Source: an uncultured Bacilli bacterium
Lineage (GTDB): Bacteria > Bacillota_I > Bacilli_A > RF39 > UBA660
Direction of reading: 5' to 3'
Length of the DNA stretch: 43,126 nucleotides
NCBI GenBank assembly: GCA_944358735.1
Contig: CALVRT010000062.1
Span: 1-43,126 of the forward strand
Shown: positions 24,911 to 31,388 of the stretch, piece by piece
Layout: every line of letters starts with the position of its first letter
Numbering within the stretch: the stretch's first letter is position 1
Made by a program: the position numbers and the translations under genes
The notes under the pieces: generated by a model
What the model was told of the DNA's origin: nothing
The model's input: only the letters and a program-made list of their open reading frames with translations
Databases searched by the model: none

Positions 24911-24951
24911 GTAAACCGACAATCAGTTTAGTTTTATAAACTATTAGTTTA
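24911..24951. promoter_or_regulatory. Candidate XRE operator cluster
   Basis: A perfect dyad TAAACTA-T-TAGTTTA (24937-24951) lies next to further copies of the half-site (GTAAAC at 24911, AGTTTAG at 24925). All are 45-85 bases upstream of the membrane-tailed XRE gene, a typical position and form for autoregulation. Confidence 0.55.
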
Positions 24952-25023
24952 CTAATTACAAACTATGTCCAGTTAACGACCTTTTAAATTTTATCATACA
25001 TCTTAATGTTTGACCATTATTAA

Positions 25024-25054
25024 AAAGATAATAAGTAAATTCCCTATTATCTTT
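25024..25054 (-). terminator. Terminator of the HD-kinase fusion gene
   Basis: AAAGATAATA/TATTATCTTT stem (25045-25054 with 25024-25033), then TTTTTAAT on the minus strand. It overlaps the last codons. Confidence 0.75.
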
Positions 25055-26387
25055 GTGAATTATATTTTTTAGAAAACTCTTTAATATATTTTTTACGCAT
25101 TACTGGAAGAATTTCTGAAGCAATTTCAGTAGATACATCGTTCATACTCATATTAGAAGTGTCAAGTAATATAAGAGAGTTTACACTACCCAAAAATAAT
25201 TTTTGTAAAGCAGACAAGCTATCATTATAAGAGTTAATATTTTCTTCATTTAGGAATGACCTTTGTTCTAAAGCTAGACTAGATACATAATCCCTTCTTA
25301 AAGAAACTAAAGGGTCAGCATAAGTAATTACTAAAAAATCTATTAATTCTTTTGAAATATCAGCATATTTATCTCTAGCTTCTAAATACACATCTTCTGG
25401 CATATCACCGCTTATAAATCTTCGGTAATTCCATATTTGTCTATCATTTATTGACCTATCAATTAATATAATATCATTATTTGAATAAATTCCCTCTTGT
25501 AATTGTCTATACACTTCTTCTAAAATTGCTATATTACTATCAGCAAGATTCATTTGATGAAATTTAGCTTTTAAATTTTCTTTATAGTATTTTGAAGTTG
25601 TAAATTCTTCTATAAGTGAAACACTAAAACCACCTTTTTTAAAGAAATCATATAAGTTATTTATCGTTGTTGTTTTACCAGTCCTTGGCGTTCCCGAAAA
25701 CTCAATGACAAAAGGTTTGGGAAGGGAAACCAAAGCTTTTAATCTTTGTAATTCTATCTTTTCAGCGTGTAACTGTTTTAATTTTTGATAATATTCTTCT
25801 TCACCAGCAAAAATAGTATCTTTTAAAAACTCATTTTCTTTAGGCATAAATACTTTATCTAAAATATCTTTTAACCTTTTAAAAATCGGTAAATTTTCAT
25901 CTTCACCATAAATTAAACTTTCATAAACACCTGTATAATACCACCTTTGCGCTTTTTCGCCTCTTTTAAAAGCACTAAAATCTCTATTACCAGATTTTTC
26001 GAATTTCAAAAATAAATCTTCTAAATTATTTATTTTATCAGCACATATAACTAGTTTATTTCTAAATGGTAAATTTTTAGTTTCTCTAATTGTATAACTT
26101 TTCCTATCTTCCCAAGATAATGATTTATCAGGTTCAGAAGCTCCCATTACTAAATTAGCAATATCTTCTCCAAACTCTTTCTTTATATCATTAATTGTAT
26201 ATTTGGTATCTTCGACCACGTCATGCAGATATCCAGCTGCCACAACATTATCATCATAACCATATTCTTCTAATAAATTTCCTACACTAATCGGATGAAT
26301 TATTTCAGGTTTATCTGGTTCATTTTTTCTAATTTGCCCCATATGCGCCATAACTGCAAACCTTTTAGCTTTTTCTTTTACATCCAT
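25047..26387 (-). CDS. HD phosphohydrolase fused to a P-loop kinase-like domain
   Basis: 446 residues. The N-terminal third is an HD domain of the RelA/SpoT hydrolase type, with His15, His31 (IIHPISV), His55-Asp56 and Glu59-Asp60 (LHDVVEDT) and Asp117 (CADKINNLEDL). Residues about 150-220 form a helical linker. The C-terminal part is a P-loop domain with Walker A GTPRTGKT (232-239) and an IDRSINDRQIW motif like the DR(S) of dNMP/deoxynucleoside kinases. No synthetase domain of (p)ppGpp is present. The fusion suggests joint hydrolysis and phosphorylation of a nucleotide, but no substrate can be named. It is monocistronic with SD AGGGGGAT and its own terminator. Confidence 0.75.
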   Translation of the reverse strand: MDVKEKAKRFAVMAHMGQIRKNEPDKPEIIHPISVGNLLEEYGYDDNVVAAGYLHDVVEDTKYTINDIKKEFGEDIANLVMGASEPDKSLSWEDRKSYTIRETKNLPFRNKLVICADKINNLEDLFLKFEKSGNRDFSAFKRGEKAQRWYYTGVYESLIYGEDENLPIFKRLKDILDKVFMPKENEFLKDTIFAGEEEYYQKLKQLHAEKIELQRLKALVSLPKPFVIEFSGTPRTGKTTTINNLYDFFKKGGFSVSLIEEFTTSKYYKENLKAKFHQMNLADSNIAILEEVYRQLQEGIYSNNDIILIDRSINDRQIWNYRRFISGDMPEDVYLEARDKYADISKELIDFLVITYADPLVSLRRDYVSSLALEQRSFLNEENINSYNDSLSALQKLFLGSVNSLILLDTSNMSMNDVSTEIASEILPVMRKKYIKEFSKKYNSQR

Positions 26388-26490
26388 AACTCATAATCCC
26401 CCTTATTTTTAATATAATTTCTTAACCCCATAACTAACTCTTTCTTTTATAGAATATCACATAACAAACTATTTATCAATTATAAAATAA

Positions 26491-26516
26491 AAACCGTTAA
26501 AACAATTTAACGATTT
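26491..26516 (-). terminator. Terminator after the ABC-hydrolase chimera
   Basis: AAACCGTTAAA (26491-26501) with TTTAACGATTT (26506-26516), 11-bp stem with one wobble pair, then TTATTTT on the minus strand. Confidence 0.8.
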
Positions 26517-27337
26517 TCATCTATCCAAGCATCTACTTTAGATATCCAGTTACCGCTTGCTCCAAAGCCGTGTGGATAATTATCTAAAACATTTACTTCG
26601 ATATTTTTATTCAAATTTTCCAGTAAATCTACCTGTGCATTAAACTGATTATAAAATGGGTCTTCCGTCCCATAGACATAGTAAGTTGGAGGAAGGTCAA
26701 AATCTTTAAATGTATTTTCATCTAAATCAGCCACGGATAATCTGCCATAAAAGGAATAACCCATAATTACATTATTTGGTGTACTAGAAGTCTTATCTAT
26801 TTCATCACTAGATTTAGTATCTAAATTACCAGTAGGCTCATCAGCTAAAATAATTGAAGGATTAGTGATTATTGCCCGCCCAATTGATGTTCTTTGTTGC
26901 TGCTCGCCTGATAATTCGTTTGATAAATGGTGTTTCCTACTTTCTAAACCTAATTGTTTTAATAATTCTTTTAACTTTGTTTTATCAACCTTACGGTTAT
27001 CAAGTTCTAACGGTAAAGTAATATTTTCTTCGACATTTAATATTGGTATTAAGTTATAAAACTGATAAATAAGTCCAACTTGCCTTCTCCTAAAAATAGC
27101 TAGTTTATCATCATTTAAACTATAAATATCTTTATCACCAATAAATACTTTACCTTTAGTTGGTCTATCAACGCCACCAATTAAATGCAGTAATGTACTT
27201 TTACCACTTCCACTTGCTCCGACAATAGCAACAAATTCACCTTTATTAACGGTAAATGATACATCATCTAAAGCAACAACTTTATTTTCACCTTTGCCAT
27301 ATACTTTAGAAAGATGTTCAACTTTAAGTATTTCCAT
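26507..27337 (-). CDS. Chimeric gene: truncated MacB-type ABC ATPase joined to an alpha/beta-hydrolase tail
   Basis: 276 residues from ATG 27337 (SD AGGAGAG; the upstream TTG is poorer). Residues 1-180 are a LolD/MacB-type ABC ATPase with Walker A GASGSGKST (40-48), a Q-loop region, signature LSGEQQQR (Glu in place of the usual Gly) and Walker B IILADEPTGNLD. It stops before the H-loop. From about residue 182 the sequence changes to the end of an alpha/beta hydrolase/acyl esterase: NVIMGYSFYG, GTEDPFYNQF (acid residue) and YPHGFGASGNW (catalytic His), without the nucleophile Ser motif. Neither half is complete. It probably arose by a deletion with its join near 26780-26805 that removed the permease and the front of the hydrolase. 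Function doubtful. Confidence 0.85.
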   Translation of the reverse strand: MEILKVEHLSKVYGKGENKVVALDDVSFTVNKGEFVAIVGASGSGKSTLLHLIGGVDRPTKGKVFIGDKDIYSLNDDKLAIFRRRQVGLIYQFYNLIPILNVEENITLPLELDNRKVDKTKLKELLKQLGLESRKHHLSNELSGEQQQRTSIGRAIITNPSIILADEPTGNLDTKSSDEIDKTSSTPNNVIMGYSFYGRLSVADLDENTFKDFDLPPTYYVYGTEDPFYNQFNAQVDLLENLNKNIEVNVLDNYPHGFGASGNWISKVDAWIDENR

Positions 27338-27373
27338 AGACAACTCTCCTTTTCTCTTTAATTATATTATAAC

Positions 27374-27393
27374 GTAAATGACAAGTAAGTGAC
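27374..27393. promoter_or_regulatory. Direct repeat upstream of the ABC chimera
   Basis: GTAAATGAC and GTAAGTGAC with start-to-start spacing of 11 bp (27374 and 27385), about 40 bases before the start codon and just upstream of TATAAT on the minus strand. Eleven-bp direct repeats are typical of OmpR-family response-regulator sites, which often control MacB-type peptide exporters. Confidence 0.45.
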
Positions 27394-27412
27394 TTTTTTT
27401 AATTTTATAAAA

Positions 27413-27436
27413 AAACATAAGTTATAACCTATGTTT
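27413..27436 (-). terminator. Terminator of the DUF5661 gene
   Basis: AAACATA/TATGTTT stem (27430-27436 with 27413-27419), with T-rich sequence after it on the minus strand and overlap with the stop codon. Confidence 0.7.
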
Positions 27437-27692
27437 ACAATTTAGATTTTAAAAAATTTTCAAATACTTTAATTCCATAATCCTTATTATAATAATTAGG
27501 AAATTCATTGAGATGCGCAAGAGCGATTTTAGCTGTCATAAACAAATTATCATCAGTGACATTTGTTTTCGGGTTTATCCTTCCGTGTTCTAATTCAATA
27601 TTTATTCCTTCTAAAAACTCTTCAGGTGTAAATTTATCAAAAGTAACGCCTAGTAAGGATGCGGCATAATAAGCATCTTTTAAATCATACAT
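27435..27692 (-). CDS. DUF5661-family small protein
   Basis: 85 residues with the features I associate with DUF5661: FTPEEFLEGINIELEHG, NVTDDN and AKIALAHLNEFPNYYNKDYG. The family is small, all-helical, cytosolic and of unknown function, and is seen in phage, host and mobile contexts. SD GGTGATATA directly precedes the ATG. Single gene, own terminator. Neighbours give no functional hint. Confidence 0.75.
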   Translation of the reverse strand: MYDLKDAYYAASLLGVTFDKFTPEEFLEGINIELEHGRINPKTNVTDDNLFMTAKIALAHLNEFPNYYNKDYGIKVFENFLKSKL

Positions 27693-27745
27693 TATATCAC
27701 CATTATAATATATGCGTTATTGATAATATTCATAAATAAAACTGT

Positions 27746-28630
27746 TTAATTTTCTAATAAAAACGGGTCTGTCTCTGCTCCAGTTCCGCCAGTAATTTTA
27801 ACATTTGGGGATAAATATACTGCAGGACGAGGTGTAAAAACCGAACTATTTACACGATCATTATCCATTGTACGATCATCATATATAGGATAAAATACAT
27901 AATTAGAATAACCAAAATAAGGTGAAATAGTCCACCAACGATAGGGCGAATACATCCATGTAGTATCTCTACATATACTATAGTTAACAAGATTACTTAA
28001 CCGCAGTGTTCCGCATAAATTAATATCATTATTGGATCTAATAACATCACTTGCAGTAACCAAGCCAATGTTTCCAAACCATTCATTACTTTTTTCATCA
28101 CTTATTTGACTAGCCAAATCATTATTATTGTATTCTATTGCTCCAATATACCGTATATGATTAATAATTTGATTTTGAGCCTCATTTATTAAACTATTAA
28201 AATATTCTTCATTCAAATATGTGTTTAAAGTTGCTGGTCTCGCCCAATTATTACTGTTAGATGTATCCCAAGCTTGATTAGACAATACTTCGTTTCTTAA
28301 TATTTTTATTGTATTATCACTTTCTACAGATATTATTCGCCATAATTCATTATTAAAATTTATATAATTATTTGGATTTGCTCCTTTATAAATATATCTT
28401 CTTTCTTCATAGGTATCAGCATACAAACCATCACCTGATGTAACCACATCAACCATCTCTAGTAATGCTTCCCCACCAGTAGGATTACTAACTACATTTC
28501 CTTTAGCCTTTATTTCTAAATTAGTTTGCATTGCCGCATACCCTACAGTCATAATTAATAATAAACTACATATACTAATTATAATTATTTTTCTTTGTTT
28601 ATTTCTTCTTCTACTTCTAATCCTTCTCAT
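27746..28630 (-). CDS. Exported surface protein (DUF6273-like)
   Basis: 294 residues. A very basic start (MRRIRSRRRNKQRK) precedes a hydrophobic signal or anchor helix (about 15-32) ending VGYAAMQ, as in SipW/camelysin-type exported proteins. The extracellular part contains NNELWRIISVESDNTIKILR and a Trp/Tyr-rich C-terminal half (WWTISPYFG, then FTPRPAVYLSPNVKI), the layout I know from DUF6273-type modules on Firmicutes surface proteins. Role unknown. The start has SD AAGGGAAG and a good promoter. No sortase motif seen. Confidence 0.65.
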   Translation of the reverse strand: MRRIRSRRRNKQRKIIIISICSLLLIMTVGYAAMQTNLEIKAKGNVVSNPTGGEALLEMVDVVTSGDGLYADTYEERRYIYKGANPNNYINFNNELWRIISVESDNTIKILRNEVLSNQAWDTSNSNNWARPATLNTYLNEEYFNSLINEAQNQIINHIRYIGAIEYNNNDLASQISDEKSNEWFGNIGLVTASDVIRSNNDINLCGTLRLSNLVNYSICRDTTWMYSPYRWWTISPYFGYSNYVFYPIYDDRTMDNDRVNSSVFTPRPAVYLSPNVKITGGTGAETDPFLLEN

Positions 28631-28660
28631 TTTACTTCCCTTCTTTATATTATCAAAAAT

Positions 28661-28689
28661 ATTATATCACATTTTATTGGTATACTCAA
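28661..28689 (-). promoter_or_regulatory. Promoter of the surface-protein gene
   Basis: TTGAGT (28689-28684), 17-base spacer, TATAAT (28666-28661) on the minus strand, about 30 bases before the start codon. Confidence 0.65.
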
Positions 28690-28744
28690 ACTTTTATTAA
28701 TAATTTGGTTTTTAATGAGAAAATTACTAATGGTGATGGATATA

Positions 28745-29173
28745 ATGTTAAATAATAATTTACAATTTTGCCGAGAAGAACTTGGGATGACCCAAACAGA
28801 ACTTGGAAACGTTTTTGGTATTCATAAATCAACTATTTCTGGCTGGGAAAATGGTTATAGTGTAATTCCTTTAAAAAAACTAATTGCCTTTTGTAACTTA
28901 TACAATTATTCAGTAGATTTTGTTTGTGGACTTTCACGAAAAAATAACAAAGATTTTAAAGTCGCTTTAGACAAAAAATTAATCGGTCAAAGATTGAGAG
29001 AAATAAGAAAAAAATTAGGCTTAACCCAGCAACAAATGGCTGACGAATGTGCGGTTTCCCAGCCCACTTATAACACTTATGAAACCGGCCTATATCTAGC
29101 TAGTACTATGACAATATATACTATTTGTAAAAAACATAGTATTTCAATGGACGATATTTTAAAATCTAAATAA
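28745..29173 (+). CDS. Regulator with two tandem HTH_XRE domains
   Basis: 142 residues from ATG 28745, preceded by GGTGATGG as SD; the longer open frame runs across the divergent gene's promoter and is not coding. Two Cro/CI-type HTH domains lie in tandem: FCREELGMTQTELGNVFGIH with STISGWENG, and REIRKKLGLTQQQMADECAV with TYNTYETG. A double-headed XRE protein can bind two half-sites as a monomer. Target unknown. It is divergent from the surface-protein gene, which may be controlled by it. Confidence 0.85.
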   Translation: MLNNNLQFCREELGMTQTELGNVFGIHKSTISGWENGYSVIPLKKLIAFCNLYNYSVDFVCGLSRKNNKDFKVALDKKLIGQRLREIRKKLGLTQQQMADECAVSQPTYNTYETGLYLASTMTIYTICKKHSISMDDILKSK

Positions 29174-29202
29174 AACAAACAGTTTTTAATTTCTGTTTGT
29201 TT
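29173..29202. terminator. Bidirectional terminator between the HTH gene and ogt
   Basis: AAACAAACAG (29173-29182) pairs with CTGTTTGTTT (29193-29202), a 10-bp stem followed by TTTT. The last ogt codons run through it from the other side. Confidence 0.85.
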
Positions 29203-29716
29203 TTTTAGACACATATAAATTACTCATATCTGTGTTTTCGTGATTTAACAAATATATTTTTTTATCAATTCCGCCAGCATAACCAGTTAAGTTGCCACCT
29301 TTTCCTACTACTCTATGACAAGGAATAATAATCGATATTGGGTTATGACCCACCGCACTTCCAACAGCTCGGGCAGATGTTTTTTTACCAGTTTTAGTTA
29401 TCTCTTTAGCAATATCGCCATAAGTAATAACTTTTCCATATGGTATTTGACATAAAATTTGCCAAACTTCTTTAGCAAAGGAACTACCCATAGGTTTTAA
29501 AGGTAACTCATTAATACTAGGTTTTTTACCATTAAAATAAAGGTCTAACCACTTTTTAGTTTTAATTAAAATATCATCTTCTTTTTCTATAAAGTCTTCT
29601 TTAATATTTCCTAGATAATACTTTTGATTAGGAAGCCATAAGCCAATTAAATTACCTTCTTTACTCGCAAGTATTATTTTTCCAAGTGGTGATTCATAAT
29701 AACTTGTATGTATCAT
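29186..29716 (-). CDS. ogt: Methylated-DNA-[protein]-cysteine S-methyltransferase
   Basis: 176 residues from ATG 29716 (SD GGAGGAT; upstream codons in the same frame are non-coding). A suicide repair enzyme that moves the methyl group of O6-methylguanine to its own Cys in PCHRVVGKGG, preceded by the helix-turn-helix segment IPYGKVITYGDIAKEI. The N-terminal domain starts YYESPLGKIILASKEG. Length is normal for Ogt. A hairpin (GGCATTT/AAATGCC, 29730-29747) with a T stretch sits directly before the SD and might act as an attenuator or be the end of a lost upstream gene. Confidence 0.93.
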   Translation of the reverse strand: MIHTSYYESPLGKIILASKEGNLIGLWLPNQKYYLGNIKEDFIEKEDDILIKTKKWLDLYFNGKKPSINELPLKPMGSSFAKEVWQILCQIPYGKVITYGDIAKEITKTGKKTSARAVGSAVGHNPISIIIPCHRVVGKGGNLTGYAGGIDKKIYLLNHENTDMSNLYVSKKTNRN

Positions 29717-29902
29717 ATTATCCTCCAAAAGGCATTTTACCAAATGCCCAAATTCTAAATTTAGTACCTTGTTGTGGCTTAAAAAATCAACTGCAATTAT
29801 CATTTCTATAGTAATTAGCTTTTTTAGTAGAAAATTTGAAAATTCCGACTTTTCTCATTGCCTTGTTTTTTTCTAATTCCCGCTCTAAACAAATATTTTT
29901 CG

Positions 29903-30679
29903 CTAATTATCTAATTTACTCATTATATATTCTTTCGCACATTTCCTGATATTTTCCATTTTAACTTTAGTATCTTCATCTTTATACTCTATTCTATTAA
30001 TTAATATATCAATATAATTATGATTTTTAATATACTCTAGCGATACCTTAAAATTTAAATCATAAATAAAAGCTAAAGCACATATCCAAAAGTCAAGAAA
30101 CGTTTTTCTATCAGCAAGTTTTATACATTTATAATGCATAAAATCATCATATACTTTAGGACTTATCTTTTCATAAACCACATTCTTATTATAAACATCT
30201 GGAAAAGTATCTTCTAAAGCTTCAGTACTATTAACTCTAAAATTATCAAGCTTATCCGCATCTCTAATTATTTTCGCGTGTAAAAGTTCTTTATCACTTA
30301 ACCCATCTTCTATTTTATATTTATTGTGGTTATAAATAGCTTTTTTAATAATATTATCGTATTTATTAGACCCTATAAAATTTCTAATTAACCCATTATC
30401 AAATAATAATTTAACCCCATACTGGGCGTGCTCAAGGCCTTCAAAATTTTGAAATTCTTTTACTTCTTCAAAACGACCAATATCGTGCAGTAAAGCAATT
30501 AATTTAGCTAATTCTATATCTTCCTCACTTAAATTTAAGCTTTTAGCAATAAATTCACTTTTACTTACTACTTCATAAGTATGTTTTATTTTAAGTTTAA
30601 TACTTCCATTATTTTCATCATAATTTTTTAAAAATTGTTCAAATACATTTTTAGCTTTAGCAAAATCGATACTTTCCAT
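29903..30679 (-). CDS. HD-domain phosphohydrolase
   Basis: 258 residues from ATG 30679 (SD GAAGGTG; a GTG two codons upstream overlaps the SD). HD motif: His in IKHTYEVV, LIALLHDIGRFEE (His-Asp), a further His in GLEHAQYGV and an Asp in IIRDADKLDNFR, giving a full metal site. Metal-dependent phosphohydrolase, probably on nucleotides or nucleic-acid derivatives; substrate unknown. Monocistronic between ogt and the flavodoxin gene. Confidence 0.8.
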   Translation of the reverse strand: MESIDFAKAKNVFEQFLKNYDENNGSIKLKIKHTYEVVSKSEFIAKSLNLSEEDIELAKLIALLHDIGRFEEVKEFQNFEGLEHAQYGVKLLFDNGLIRNFIGSNKYDNIIKKAIYNHNKYKIEDGLSDKELLHAKIIRDADKLDNFRVNSTEALEDTFPDVYNKNVVYEKISPKVYDDFMHYKCIKLADRKTFLDFWICALAFIYDLNFKVSLEYIKNHNYIDILINRIEYKDEDTKVKMENIRKCAKEYIMSKLDN

Positions 30680-30736
30680 TATCACACCTTCTCTTAATTA
30701 AATTATATCATTTAAAATTATTTTTATAAAGAAAAA

Positions 30737-30751
30737 AGCAGAAAATCTGCT
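30737..30751 (-). terminator. Terminator after the flavodoxin gene
   Basis: Short stem AGCAGA-TTT-TCTGCT followed by TTTTTC on the minus strand. Confidence 0.75.
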
Positions 30752-30753
30752 AA

Positions 30754-31377
30754 TTACAAGCCATCACAAAAATTAGTTAATTTTCCCTTTTCTAGTTTTG
30801 GTAAACCGTGAACCTTTTTACCAATCTCAATTGATTTTATTAAAAAGGCCATATTCTTACCTAAATTGCGCATTGTTCTTAAACCTTCTAAATCTTTTTC
30901 AACATCTTTAGCTTTGCTTCCGTGAACTTCATTCCAATAATTACTAGAAACTACAGGCATATTACTAATCATAAAATATTTATTTATTTCATCAAAAGCC
31001 GAAGTACTACCGGCTCTTCTTGATGAAACAACTGCTGCGCCTACTTTCATTGATTTATTAAAATTCGTACTATAAAATAAACGGTCCAAAAAAGCTTTAA
31101 GCGTTCCATTTATTCCGGCATAGTATACAGGCGACCCAATAATAAGGCCATCAGCTGTTTTAAATTTAGTTGCCACTTTATTAACTAAATCTTCATATAT
31201 ACATTTACTCGTTTTTTTACATTTTTGGCAGCCAATGCAACCTTTTATTTCTTTCCGACCTAATGTAATCGTTTCCGTTTCAATATTTTCTCCTTCTAAA
31301 GTCTTTGCTACTTCCTTTAATGCTCTAGCTGTACAGCCATTAAAATGGGGACTCCCATTAATAATTAATACTTTCAT
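30754..31377 (-). CDS. Flavodoxin-family NAD(P)H-dependent FMN oxidoreductase
   Basis: 207 residues from ATG 31377 (SD AGGGAGG). The flavodoxin-like fold is shown by VLIINGSPHFNGCTARAL (phosphate loop), a Cys cluster GCIGCQKCKK, and GLIIGSPVYYAGINGTLKAF (the second FMN loop). The Cys-rich CxxC stretch is typical of the iron-sulfur-flavoprotein-like/NADPH-dependent reductase group; only the CIGCQKC run plus one later Cys is present. It follows the Ca2+ ATPase gene by 11 bases, so they are probably co-transcribed. Confidence 0.85.
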   Translation of the reverse strand: MKVLIINGSPHFNGCTARALKEVAKTLEGENIETETITLGRKEIKGCIGCQKCKKTSKCIYEDLVNKVATKFKTADGLIIGSPVYYAGINGTLKAFLDRLFYSTNFNKSMKVGAAVVSSRRAGSTSAFDEINKYFMISNMPVVSSNYWNEVHGSKAKDVEKDLEGLRTMRNLGKNMAFLIKSIEIGKKVHGLPKLEKGKLTNFCDGL

Positions 31378-31388
31378 CAAAAACCTCC

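Noticed and set aside
28595..28744. N-terminal extension of the tandem-HTH regulator
   Set aside because: The extra 50 codons run through the divergent gene's start and promoter and show no conserved protein; GGTGATGG before ATG 28745 marks the true start.
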